A DNA stretch of 64,000 nucleotides from Lumbricus rubellus (Eukaryota; Annelida; Clitellata; Crassiclitellata; Lumbricidae). Position numbers and translations under genes: made by a program. The stretch covers positions 32,016,771-32,080,770 of the forward strand of contig OX243816.1 in assembly GCA_945859605.1 (NCBI GenBank). The letters are read 5' to 3'. The notes below the pieces were generated by a model that was given only the letters and a program-made list of their open reading frames with translations, was not told where the DNA came from and searched no databases. Shown piece after piece: positions 53,393 to 63,450 of this stretch (position 1 is the first letter of the stretch; the number at the start of each line of letters is the position of its first letter).

Positions 53393-54010
53393 GTTCAATA
53401 TCATCATCGTCATTGTCACCATCTACAACACCAAGCTATCCACCACCTCCACCACCCCCATCACCATCATTATCACCACCATAATCATCACCATAATCAT
53501 CTTCACAGCCAGACAATGGGATTTGTGGATCGAGAGGGAACTCAAAGTTACATCGTGATTGTTGTGAACCGTGCAGTTTCCTATGGTTTGGGCTTTTCCA
53601 ACTTGAGTAACATAACCTAGCATGGGTCAGAAGGCTATAAGATCTATGTAAGAACCGACATTTACCCATGCCTTAATATCCACTCTGCCCTTCCTTGTCC
53701 TTGAAATTGTGCTGTGTTTCCACCAAGGCTGCTTTCCTTTCCTGCTTTCTTCAGCTTAATGGGCATTGTCTTTGCCAACATCTATCCTAAATCCTTGTCT
53801 TGTTTGGATAACCAGAATCTAACCCTTAACCGATCGAAGGTGAAGATATAGGGTTAAGAACCTAATGGTTCTAATTTGTTTGTGTAAGTGAATAAATTAC
53901 TTTTCTGATGAATAGTTTTTATGAAATTTCATTTTTGTGATTGTGTTGTAGCGGACTTATTCTGCCTACTTCTACCAGTTTTCATGGTCTTTTTTTCTTT
54001 ATCTTTCTAG
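53393..54010 (+). other. ITM2 intron 2 with (CAT/CAC)n tract
   Basis: The tract at 53400-53505 gives an open poly-His reading on the plus strand. The remainder is unremarkable. A pyrimidine-rich stretch before 54010 supports the acceptor. Confidence 0.7.
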
Positions 54011-54208
54011 CCGGCTATTCAGACAATTCATGTTCAGTTCCATGAATATCGTCGTCGCATTGACCAGGATGACATGACGGAAAGTCGCATTGAAGGAGGA
54101 TTTTACGAGCAGGTGGAAGTTGACTGGAAGATGGAAAGATACGAGAAATTGAACATACCACCGTTCATCGACTCTCGAAGATCCACGGTTGTACATGACT
54201 TCAAATAT
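54011..54208 (+). CDS. ITM2-like BRICHOS protein, exon 3 (linker)
   Basis: After the strong acceptor tttctttatctttctag the 66 codons read PAIQTIHVQFHEYRRRI on to EVDWKMERYEKLNIPPFID and STVVHDFKY. The stretch P-x-F-x-D-x..VHDF corresponds to PEFADSDPANIVHDF in human ITM2, just before the BRICHOS domain. Donor gtaagc at 54209, phase 0. Confidence 0.88.
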
Positions 54209-54897
54209 GTAAGCAAAGGAACTTTCTTGCTATGATCCTTAAAATAGAATATCCATATTTCTGCCAAACATGTGATGATGAATGTGCTCTGATAATTACC
54301 GTGGGAACAAAAATGTTGTTTGCTTTTCAACATAGAGTGGAAGCAAATAGAATAATGGTGATAAGGGTAGAATAGCAATCAAGTAAAGTAAATCCAGTAC
54401 AGAGGTTTGAACAAAACAAAGCGTGTTGTTATTTTATATTGAAAAAGTGATAGTGTAAAAGTGTTGATGTTTGAAGAAGCACAGAGATTGTGCATCCTTT
54501 TGCTTGTAAACTGAAATTTCGGCATATGAAGTTGAAAGATTCATATCTTTTTATCCGTTCAACTTTATCTCTTGAAATTTTGGAATCATATTCTTGGTCC
54601 AATTCTCTAAATATTTGGAAAGTTTTAGCGTGATATGTTATCAGGCATTAGAGATATGTGAAAAACAATTGGGCTTACTTTTTTTAACCACGATGTAGTT
54701 ATAATAAATGACTAGTTTTAAATCAGTCATAACATCATTAATTTAAGTGAAACAAATTGCTAATACTAATGGAGATTTTAGATCTTTATTATTGTTCAGT
54801 TTGTGACTTAAACCCTGACCAGTGTGTACTATTAAATGCACTGAAAACATATGTAGCTGGTCGCCAAAGGGTTAAAAAATTCAACTGTGTCTTACAG

Positions 54898-55008
54898 GAG
54901 ATGACTGCAATCGTAGACCATGATGAATCGCGATGCTTTTTCCTTCCACTCAACCGAACCATTGTCAACACTCCAGGACGTTTCATGGAATTAATCAACA
55001 AATTTAGA
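54898..55008 (+). CDS. ITM2-like BRICHOS protein, exon 4 (BRICHOS first half)
   Basis: After the acceptor ctgtgtcttacag 37 codons read EMTAIVDHDESRCFFLPLNR, TIVNTPGRFMELINKFR. This aligns with LTAYLDLNLDKCYVIPLN and the following PP-LLELL of ITM2 proteins, including the first BRICHOS cysteine (SRC). Donor gtaggc at 55009, phase 0. The frame stays open into the intron for 16 further codons to a stop at 55054-55056. Confidence 0.9.
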
Positions 55009-55694
55009 GTAGGCATACTTATTATCGAAATATTTCTAATGGACATTATTTTGTAATATCAATGATTCATATTGAAAATTAATATTAATATGTTTTCATT
55101 TCCATTAAATCTGTATCTGAGGCATGAAGCTATTGGGTCAAGGTTTCTAGGACACTGTCGTGAATCTGTACTCACCAATTTGCAAGCCAAACACTCTAGG
55201 AGACGGTGCCGCCATCTTGGATTGAAGTATCTTATCTAACTGATTTGCTGTTTTGGTTTCAACTTTCGTTTCTGTGATGCTCTTCTTTGCATTATTTTGT
55301 ATTTGCACATAGAACTTGACATTGTTTTGTGCCAATAATTGCCAACCAATGGGGTTGGATGTTTGAAATTACCGACCAATGTGGTAGGATGTCTGATAAA
55401 CCTAGTGATTGGTATCTTCTTAATACCTCTTAAACTTTGTAGTTTGGTTTCATACTGGTTTGATGTTAATCCAGTCTAATTGTAAAGTTTAATACAGTAT
55501 TATTATTTAAAAACATGCAGTGTAAATTCTTTCTAATATTGAATAAATTCTCCTAAGTACTCTCAAATTGTCTCCCATATTGTACCTAATTTTATGACAT
55601 ATACTGTTCTATGTGCACATTGTTTTTTTCTTCAGATTATGCTGCGTTGAATAGTTTGACTCACTTTAATCTGCTTTCTTCTCTTTGTTTCCAG

Positions 55695-55848
55695 GGTGGA
55701 CGCAGTTTTCCGAATGCAAAAGCTGAGCGCCAAGCGCACCTGGTTGTGACGTCATCTGCTGTTGACGTCATGTCACTTGGAGAAATTATTGCATCTGACT
55801 GCAAGTTCTACCGTATATACAGACTTGTGAAGGCTGATGAGCCAATTG
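55695..55848 (+). CDS. ITM2-like BRICHOS protein, exon 5 (BRICHOS second half)
   Basis: After the acceptor ctttgtttccag the frame reads GGRSFPNAKAERQAHLVVTS, SAVDVMSLGEIIASDCKFYR, IYRLVKADEPI. The second BRICHOS cysteine lies in ASDCKFY. This follows the LG-x-x-I-x-x-x-C pattern of BRICHOS domains generally, whereas human ITM2 has its cysteine a few residues later (FIYRLC). Donor gtagga at 55849, phase 1. Confidence 0.9.
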
Positions 55849-55889
55849 GTAGGATATCCTATAGTATGGTTGATTCTTAATTTATTTGG

Positions 55890-56045
55890 TCCATCACATT
55901 CGGGGGCACAATGGTGAAGGGGCATGTTCAGTGCCTTGGTTGCGGGTTCGAATCCACCTCAAGGCGCCCCGTAAGGACCATGAGCAAGTCCTTCACTTGC
56001 AATATTGCTCATGCGCTTTGGCGTGAAACTCCGATTCAGTGTCCT
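55890..56045 (+). mobile_element. tRNA-like SINE in ITM2 intron 5
   Basis: A tRNA-like head runs from gggggcacaatggtgaagg (55902) through a perfect B box ggttcgaatcc (55945-55955) to aaggcgcccc, which pairs with the first bases like an acceptor stem. A tRNA-unrelated tail follows (gtaaggaccatgagcaagtc). Ends and target duplication were not defined. Confidence 0.6.
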
Positions 56046-56116
56046 TGCTGTATCAATGTATCGTTAAATTTTTGAGGGGAAATCCAGCAATTTTGTATTT
56101 CAAGGATGGTGACAAT

Positions 56117-56835
56117 AGGCAGTTCGTCGCCTCAGAATTATCTTGGCGTATGTCCACTTTTGTGAATTCCGAGAAAAACGAGGTAGAAGTTTCGAAACTT
56201 TGGACGGAAATTTTTAAAAATGAGTGCAATAAAACTTCAGGCAGACGTCATATTAAAGCATCGACATTAATTAAAGGATGTTGCACTAAAATTAAACTGA
56301 AACTTAGAATGGTTTTTGTGAAATTTTGGAAAATGTTGTTATAAAATGGATTTAAATCAATTGCAAGTCATCCTGACGTGAGAAATTTAAAAAAAAAATT
56401 AATAATAAAAGAAAGCAATATACAATAAATTGCGACTTTGTTCGTTTCAATTTTCGCAAGTTTAATACCCTTTTTAAATAAAAATAACGTTTTTATTCCC
56501 TGGACATACGACACTATGATACAACGAAGTGGGATGTCGTATCTCCTTCGTCCAATCAAACGGCGAGTTTCTCTGGATATACGACAATGCACTTTTAAAC
56601 CGTGAATGCGCAAACTGGAGATACGGCTAAATAAATTGGAGATACGACAAACCAACACTGAAATTGGACATACGACAAGTAATTTTCGTTGAATATATTT
56701 AAAACGACTCGTCATATCTCCTAGCAGTTAACAGTAAAGAAAGATAAAAAATGTTTTGCTACAAAACAAGTCTAAACTCGATTTTGAAAAAAATGGACAT
56801 ACGACAAGATAATTCTGAGGCGACGAGTTCAATTG
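56117..56835. mobile_element. DNA element with iterated tggacatacgac motif, in ITM2 intron 5
   Basis: The inverted ends gtcgcctcagaattatctt (56127) and aagataattctgaggcgac (to about 56824) define a 0.7-kb unit. Between and inside them the 12-base word TGGA(C/G/T)ATACGAC occurs about nine times in both orientations (for example near 56148, 56500, 56573, 56637, 56664 and 56790). The frame at 56039-56344 crosses its border, so it is not a host exon. Confidence 0.7.
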
Positions 56836-57045
56836 AGTTTTTTCTGGTTGAAAGAAAGTAGTAAATAACCCGGTGACTACATTTTTGAGAGCTTTTCATA
56901 CTAACTTATGTCAAAATAACCAAACTACTCAAAGTCAATTAATCGAAGTTAAATTTTGGAAATTAACTGATTGAAAATTTTGATCAGGATGAGCCTTAGT
57001 CAAAATGTATGCTAGATGTTGACATTGAAACTGGTTTTGTTTTAG

Positions 57046-57149
57046 CAATGAGCAAGAGATTTGCCTGTCAGTTTTCTGGAGAGACTTACAGTCTTGGAGG
57101 GACTGGTTACCCGCTGATGGTGCTGGTCACTCTGGAAGGATGTGTCTGA
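57046..57149 (+). CDS. ITM2-like BRICHOS protein, exon 6 (C-terminus)
   Basis: After the acceptor ggttttgttttag the first two bases complete an Ala codon and the frame reads MSKRFACQFSGETYSLGGTG, YPLMVLVTLEGCV, TGA at 57147. SKR before FAC may be the counterpart of the dibasic furin site (QKR) that releases the C-terminal peptide in ITM2B, and two cysteines (FAC, EGC) could form the peptide disulphide. This is inference. A variant poly(A) signal ATTAAA lies at 57588-57593. Confidence 0.82.
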
Positions 57150-57748
57150 ACCAGCATAATGAAAACTTTTGTGTAGACGCTGGATTTGTACAAAGGAGAG
57201 GACATGTCATTTCAAAACTGTCATAATGGGAAGAGGACCCATTAGTAGTTCAGCCTATATAATTCTTTGTTAATTTTTTCAAAGATTTACAATTTTTCAT
57301 AAACTATTGAAACTGACGATGAGTGATGTTGAACAAATACTGAAGATAAATTGGGTTGACTTTTGCAATGCAATTCGGGAATGGTATCTGCTCTAGACTT
57401 TGAGTGAGTCAAAAAGTTTGCAATCATACCTTGTATTGCCTGTACTGTGTACAGAACCTGATCTGAATTATGAAGAGGGTTTTTCTGTGAAGACGTATAA
57501 ACTGGATGACAATGTTTTGCATGTGCACTTCTCTTTATATTACATGGTGCATTGAGACTGAACAAGTTTGAGCATGTTGAAGTCTAGATTAAATGCTTGC
57601 ACTGTTGTCTGAAAAAAAATTGTTATCAAGAGTTAGAATTATCAAAGCGAATTGTTTTATTGTAGGATACATAGGTCCTAGTCGTTTACAATCGTAATTT
57701 CCAATGTTCTAAGTGCTGCTGGAAAGCTAAGTGCAGGTCACGAGCACT
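57150..57748 (+). other. ITM2 3' untranslated region (presumed) and flank
   Basis: Sequence without coding signatures. Candidate poly(A) signal ATTAAA at 57588-57593. Confidence 0.45.
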
Positions 57749-58105
57749 CATAGGCGTACGAAAGATTTCAGCAGTGGGGGTGGCGAAGATTTTACTTCTG
57801 TCCAAAAAAATAAATTCGGAATAAACGACTTTGTGGGTTGAAATCTTGTGGTGGGAAATTTTTTCCCAGAAGAAAGTTGACGACTTTTTTTGTCGTCGGG
57901 TTGAAATGTCGTGAAAAATACTATTTTTCCCAGGCAAAAAAGCTGACAACCTTGTTTCTTTTTTAAAGTCATCGGATTGAAGTATCGTGAAAATACTCTC
58001 ATTTTAAAAAACTATTTTCCCGGGTCTGCTTGCCCGAAAAACCAGACTTACCGGAAATTTGGGGGAGGCATTTGCCCCCTCTGAACCCCGCCTCGTATGC
58101 CTATG
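57749..58105. mobile_element. hAT-like MITE (CATAGGCG family), 357 bp
   Basis: The ends cataggcgtacga and tcgtatgcctatg are inverted repeats. The flanks cgagcact (57741-57748) and cgagcgct (58106-58113) match in seven of eight bases. It shares cttctg(t/c)ccaaaaaa, cccgaaaaaccagac and cctcgta(t/c)gcctatg with the element at 59343-59540. Confidence 0.82.
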
Positions 58106-58254
58106 CGAGCGCTGCGTCAAGTCAGTGGGGTTGTCCAAAGCATTGTCTAATGGAGTTCCTACTCCAGACGTCAGCCCCCTCCCTCCATAGTCGTTGAGCG
58201 TTTCTTGCTTTAGCAATCAGTGATTTGTGCCCTTTGCGTTCACAATATACACCC

Positions 58255-58865
58255 ACTCGGACGTTGTGCCAATGGCTGCTATTTTAAAACAGTGCAATTG
58301 CTATAAGGAAGTTACTATGGCAATTTATAGCCTCTTGAAATAACAGTGCAATTATTGTTGGAGGTTACAATGACACTTGAATTATCATCTACGAAATCAT
58401 AGTTCCATTATTGTGAGAGACTGATATTTTTAGCCTCTATGAACTCACAATTCACTTAACATAAGAGGTTACTGTAACAATTAAAAGCTTGTATGAAAAT
58501 TAATTACAATGCAATAACTATTATGGGAAGTTACTATGGCAGTTTTGAAATCACAATGCACTTAACATAAGAGGTTACTATGACAAAAGCTTCCACGAAA
58601 TCAACGGAATAATATAATTATTATGAGATTATTACAATCATGGCAACTTTCGTCCTCTATGAAATCACAATGCAATTATTATTATTATTGGAGGTTACCA
58701 TAGCATTGAATTTATAGTCTATGAAATCATAGAGCAATTATGACATGCTACTGTGACAATTTTTAGCCTATGTGAAATCACAATGCGGTTAAACATAATT
58801 TATGTGAGGTTACTATCTATAGCCTCGATAAAATCACAATGCAATTATTATGACAGGAGGTATAC
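58255..58865. repeat. Diverged tandem repeat of about 55-65 bp, roughly ten units
   Basis: The words gaaatcacaatgcaattatt, gaggttactatggcaa and tttatagcctctat recur in order with many substitutions and indels. No coding content. Confidence 0.75.
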
Positions 58866-59071
58866 AACGCTCCTTTATAGTTCAACACCCATTAAGTCAT
58901 TAGGTTAAAACAAGTTCAGGCTGATTATCAGCGCCTAAGGTTCACATAATATAATTATCTGTATGACTTTGTGCGCGTCACAAATTTAAATAACAATAAT
59001 AATTGAATGACGTAATTATTTACGGCCGCATGACTGCGCCACCTACCAACCGCGATAAATTAGTTGAACTG

Positions 59072-59079
59072 TGACGTCA
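59072..59079. promoter_or_regulatory. Palindromic CRE (TGACGTCA) upstream of glycogenin
   Basis: A full 8-bp cAMP response element sits 93 bases before the glycogenin ATG. A CRE near a glycogen-metabolism gene is plausible, but one site by sequence alone is weak, and the same word occurs in the nearby transposon (60612). Confidence 0.35.
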
Positions 59080-59171
59080 TCAACCGACGCCGTTTTTAAA
59101 CTGCTGTTTTGCTACAACGTTATTCTAGTTGGAGTTTTAAAATAGCACGACTGGATCAAATTTTAACTAAA

Positions 59172-59184
59172 ATGGCTGCGAAAG
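59172..59184 (+). CDS. gyg: Glycogenin, exon 1 (start codon)
   Basis: A tiny coding exon, ATG GCT GCG AAA G, followed by the donor gtaatt (phase 1). It is chosen because its phase fits the next exon and because glycogenin proteins start within about ten residues of the FVTL strand. Glycogenin is the self-glucosylating GT8 enzyme that primes glycogen synthesis in the cytosol. In this window exons 1-3 give residues 1-111 (human GYG1 residues 1 to about 105); the rest of the gene lies beyond position 64000. Another upstream exon cannot be excluded. Confidence 0.65.
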
Positions 59185-59342
59185 GTAATTAATTATCATC
59201 GCTACTGTTATTTTATATAGCGCCATTATATGCTGTCTAATCAGGGACGCTCCCATGCAGCTCAATCTCGATTAAAAAATAAAGTAGCCTGCTCTCCATC
59301 ATTTGCATCGAGGCCGCAGAAGTAGAGGCAGAATGAAATAAT

Positions 59343-59540
59343 CATAGGCGCACGGGAGATTTCAGCAGGTATAATCTACGCTATTCTACGGGGCAAAGAT
59401 TGAACTTCTGCCCAAAAAACATATCGGTAAAAAAGTTGACCTTTTTTAATCGCTCGGGGCTGTGTTTTCCCGAAAAACCAGACTTTCCCGAAAGGTGGGG
59501 TGCATTTTCCCCCTCTGGACCCCCGCCTCGTACGCCTATG
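59343..59540. mobile_element. hAT-like MITE (CATAGGCG family), 198 bp, in glycogenin intron 1
   Basis: The ends cataggcgcacggg and cctcgtacgcctatg are inverted repeats. The flanks gaaataat (59335-59342) and gaaataac (59541-59548) match in seven of eight bases. It is a shorter relative of 57749-58105. Confidence 0.82.
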
Positions 59541-59639
59541 GAAATAACCTACTGCGGCAATGCCAAGCGATATTATTTGGGATCCTATCCCAGGTTGGGC
59601 ATAGTTATAGTAAGCGCGTCCCTATGTTAATGAATGACC

Positions 59640-59760
59640 GCACTAACCCTATGCCTAACCCTAACCGACCCTAACCATGCATAACGTACCTGACCCTAAC
59701 CGACCATCACGATGTCTAACCTGATCCTAACCGACCCTCACGACCCCCTGAACCTAACCA
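59640..59760. repeat. Degenerate CCCTAAC-like tract
   Basis: Repeated ccctaacc and accgaccctaacc words, reminiscent of the animal telomere repeat (CCCTAA) but irregular. Lies in glycogenin intron 1. Confidence 0.6.
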
Positions 59761-60262
59761 ACACGTCGGTCCCGCTTACTATAATTATTAAGCCCCAGTT
59801 CGGATATAGGCCTATATTCTCGGATTCTGAAAACTTGCCTAATTTTGGAATTATAGTATGGATAGTGTATAAGATCATTAAGATGCAAATCGTTTAATTG
59901 TTACATGCTTTGGTGGAGTAGGAGTCAATAGAGGCCTATAAATATTGAGTGCTAGACACAGTCACCATGCGCTGAGGCCTATTCGTGAAATAGGCTAAGT
60001 TGGTGCCGTGCGCTGATCGAAGCCCTTGCTTGAGAAGAATTACAGAAATGTGCCGCGGTTAAGGCCTGTTATAATAAAAAAAACGGTATGCAGCTCCTAT
60101 ATACCTCACCAACTTTCCTGTTGCTTTAACTAGTAGGCCTACTGTGAATACAGGCGTGTTTTCCGACTTTGGATTTATGGACATTGAAGAAATGATGGTC
60201 GGTCTTAGACTTCCATTCCTTTAAAACGCAATAATTTGTTATTCGCTAAAATTTATTCATAG

Positions 60263-60407
60263 CAGAGGACGAGGAGGCGTTCGTAACCTTAGCAACGAAT
60301 GACTGCTACTGCGTGGGGGCGCTGGTGTTGGCGCACTCTCTGAAGTCCGTTCGAACGAACAAACGTCTCGTTGTCATGGTATCGTCTGACGTCACACCAA
60401 CGATGAG
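60263..60407 (+). CDS. gyg: Glycogenin, exon 2
   Basis: After the acceptor attcatag the frame reads EDEEAFVTLATNDCYCVGAL, VLAHSLKSVRTNKRLVVMVS, SDVTPTMR. This is the N-terminal nucleotide-binding region of glycogenin; human GYG1 reads [20 protein letters not shown] as I recall. The donor gtgcca at 60408 leaves phase 2, completed by the first base of exon 3 to Arg. Confidence 0.95.
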
Positions 60408-60435
60408 GTGCCAGCATAGAATTTATTGTGATCGT

Positions 60436-61676
60436 TATATAGGGTGTCTCGATAGGTCGTGAACGATTTTGAATGCAGATAAATATATGTTATGCACAAT
60501 ATAATGTGGAAAGTTTTATATTGGCGGATAGGTTATTCAAATGAAAATGTTAATATAAAAAAATTAGATCACTAGCTCACTTAATAAAATTGTAGCGCCA
60601 ATATCCGTGACGTCATCAAATTCGTGCCAAATAAACGTCAAGTTAAGCCGAAAACAATATTGTACGACCATCATTGCTAATCCACACATAATTAATTAAT
60701 ACAAATTAGCATTTAGTATTTAATAATGTTTCATATACTCTTTATTACAGCCTCAAGTCGATTAGTCATCGAGCCAAATGGATTTTTCAGAGTTGTCTGA
60801 GGTAGCCTATAGGCTAGGCCTATCGATGTCCATGCCTTACGAAGCCGACGTTTTAAGGTGTTCAGTGTCTGGGGTTCGGGTTTGGCATAAACAATTGGAT
60901 TAACAAAACCTCATAATTTATCATTCCAAATAAAACTTCAGTCACTTCGACTTATTACATCAATGAGATACAGGAGAAAGAGGTCAAACCCGCATTCCAG
61001 AGAAGTGCAGTAGCCTATGCGCTCAGTTCACAGCCACAAAAATGTTTCGTAATAACGGCGACGGATTATTTCAACAAGACGATGCACGTGCACACACATC
61101 AAAGGCCTCAGTTGAATGGTTGAACAAGAATATCAATGGATAGCCTACATATCACCAAGGGACTGGTTGCCTAATTCGCCGGATTTGTCACCAATGGAAA
61201 ATGTTTGCAGTAGCCTATTACGGCGGCAACTGTTTATGCCGATACCGAACCCCAAACGACCTTAAAACGTCGGCTTTGTAAGGCATGGACATCGATAGAC
61301 CTACCTCTGACAACTCTGAAAAATCTATTTGCTCGATGACTAATCGACTTGAGGCTGTAATAAAGAGTAAAGGAAACATTATTAAATACTAAATGCTAAT
61401 TTGTATTAATTAATTATGTGTGGATTAACAATGATGGTCGTACAATATTGTTTTCGGCTTAACTTGACGGGGTTTTTTTGGCACGAATTTGATGACGTCA
61501 CGGATATTGGCGCTACAATTTTATTAAGTGAGCTAGTGATCTAATTTTTTTTATATTAACATTTTCATTTGAATAACCTATCCGCCAGTATAAGACTTTC
61601 CACATTATATTGTGCATAACATATATTTATATGCATTCAAAATCGTTCACGACCTATCGAGACACCCTATATAACT
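60436..61676. mobile_element. Mariner-type foldback element with arms of about 450 bp, in glycogenin intron 2
   Basis: The ends gggtgtctcgataggtcgtg and cacgacctatcgagacaccc, flanked by TA, are inverted. The near-identical symmetry runs inward about 450 bases on each side (60436-60890 and 61225-61676), including gtgacgtcatcaaattcgtg and gtcgattagtcatcgagc. In the centre (about 61040-61215) a plus-strand relic reads FQQDDARAHTSKASVEWLNK, a stop, then in another frame DWLPNSPDLSPMENVC, the second and third catalytic blocks of a Tc1/mariner-type DDE transposase ending in Glu. It is inactive by frameshift and stop. Confidence 0.9.
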
Positions 61677-61937
61677 TCCTGTCAATACTAAATAATTAAC
61701 ATAGCCTAACTTTAGATGACGAATTGTAGTTTAGTAATTATTTGATTAAAATTACTTAAGCCTATATATAGGCCTACAAGACGAGTGTGCCAGTAGTGTA
61801 GTCCAAAAAAATGAAGTGGGGGAACGCTCTTTATAATAATATTATTAGTAGTAGGCCTAGTATTATTATTAATATTCCATTATCCCTGGAAAAAAGTGGG
61901 GAAACGGTGTTCCCCGCATTCCCCCCCTACTACACCA

Positions 61938-63030
61938 CTTCTTCTTCTTCTTTGGTTCTCTGCCGTCAGGCAGGTTCATATGTCCAATGACGCCACGCAT
62001 ATCTGTTCTGTGCATCCATCTTTAGCCCTCTGTAACCGTCCTTTGTCATCATCCAGTCCAGTAGCATTGTTCTTGGTCTTCCTCTTGTCTTTTTCCCCTC
62101 CATTCTTCCTTCGATGATATCCCGTACTATGGTGTCACTCCTCATGATGTGTCCAATCCAGTTTCTCTGTCGCCTCCGTATTGTCTCCATCATTGATCGT
62201 TCCTCTCCCACCATCTGCAGTATTTCTTCGTTTGTCTTGTGTTCCATCCAGCTGACACGCTTCATTCTTCGCCAAATCCACATTTCGAAAGCCTCCAATC
62301 TTCTTATGTCATCCTTTCTCATTGTCCATGTTTCTGACCCATACAGGACCACACTCCACACCAGCGTCTTGACCATCCTCTTTTTAAGGCTCATATTTAG
62401 TTTTCCTCTGAGGAGTTCCCCTCTGTTGTTGAATGCGTCTTTTCCCATGGCTATTCTTCTTTTTATTTCTATATGGCATCTTGCATCATCTGTGACCATA
62501 CTTCCTAGGTAGCAGAATTTCTCTACCTGTTCTATTTCCTCTCCGTTTACTGTGATCTTAAGAATTGCTTCCTTTCCTCCTTTGCTTATCCTCATAGTCT
62601 TTGTCTTTTTGATGTTTATTTTCATGTCGTATTCTGTCGATATCATGTTCAGTCGATCCATCATTCTTTGTAATCCTTCTTGAGTGCCTGCCAACATTGC
62701 CTGATCGTCCGCAAACCTCAGAGCTTTTATCAGTCTTCCTCCTACCTTTATCCCCTCATTCACTTCTTCCAGTGTTTCTCTTACAATTTCTTCTATATAG
62801 ATATTAAACAATATTGGGGATAGTGGGCATCCTTGCCTCACACCTCTTCCTATCTTTCCTGGTTCCGAGTATTCACCATCAATTCTTATTTTCACCTTCT
62901 GTCCCATATATAGATTACCTATCAATCTCCTTTCCTGCCATTCCACTCCTATTCGTCTTAACGCACTCATCAGCTTCTTCCAATCGACCCTGTCAAATGC
63001 TTTTTCATAGTCAACTAGAGTGTGCCTAAT
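61938..63030 (-). mobile_element. 5'-truncated RTE-like LINE in glycogenin intron 2
   Basis: The minus-strand frame is open from about 63030 to 61966. It starts inside the reverse transcriptase ([15 protein letters not shown]) and continues through [14 protein letters not shown], the active site [36 protein letters not shown] and [11 protein letters not shown], and ends in [17 protein letters not shown] and the RR..WIGHxxR tail are common in RTE-related polymerases of many invertebrates. The 3' end is a short (GAA)n tail (plus strand ttcttcttcttc, 61939-61950). The endonuclease half is missing. Confidence 0.88.
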
Positions 63031-63114
63031 CGAATCGGGCTTCTGCTTCCAATGTTAAAATTCAGATTGTGAGTTTTGTGAATTGGCAATTAGGTCTACG
63101 TATAGATGTTAAAG

Positions 63115-63410
63115 CAGGGCTTAAAGTGTGGCCGGACGGTCATGGACGGCGTCCTGGCACTTATTTTCAAATCTCTATGCCGTCCTGCCATTTATTTGGC
63201 CAGCACACGGTGCACACCTGAAAATGTAAGGGCGTCCTAACACTTCTTCTGGAAAGATAGGGGGGGGGGTCCATTAGGCACTTCTGTCTTTTTTTTACAC
63301 TTTTAGCACTGGGCGTATATAGGCTGTTAAAGCTTACAATCAGTGCTTAAAGTGAAGAAAAAGAAGTGCCTGGACGCCCGTCCAGGCTCTGATGTTCAAA
63401 TAAGTGGCGT
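63115..63410. mobile_element. hAT MITE remnants (cagggcttaaagtg family) before glycogenin exon 3
   Basis: The left end cagggcttaaagtg at 63115 and the inverted right end cacttttagcactg (to 63311) match the element at 15802-16373, as do ggacggtcatggac and cgtcctggcacttattttc. A second start, cagtgcttaaagtgaag, is at 63341. The 8-mer tgttaaag at 63107-63114 recurs at 63325-63332, 13 bases past the expected right end, so the boundary is uncertain. Confidence 0.65.
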
Positions 63411-63450
63411 TCCAGTGTTTCATTTGGACTTTGTCAATCTTTTTCCGTAG

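Noticed and set aside
53129..53620. 163-codon frame ending in poly-His as a complete gene
   Set aside because: Only 53204-53392 is coding by family similarity and phase; the His run is a CAT/CAC repeat in the intron.
55902..55970. Functional tRNA gene
   Set aside because: Good B box and acceptor-like pairing, but the anticodon arm and A box are poor and a non-tRNA tail follows, so a SINE is more likely.
56039..56344. 101-codon frame in ITM2 intron 5 as an extra exon
   Set aside because: It crosses the border of a repeated DNA element and exons 5 and 6 join in phase without it.
59072..59079. Strong claim of cAMP control of glycogenin from the CRE
   Set aside because: A single 8-mer is expected by chance at this scale; kept only as a low-confidence site.
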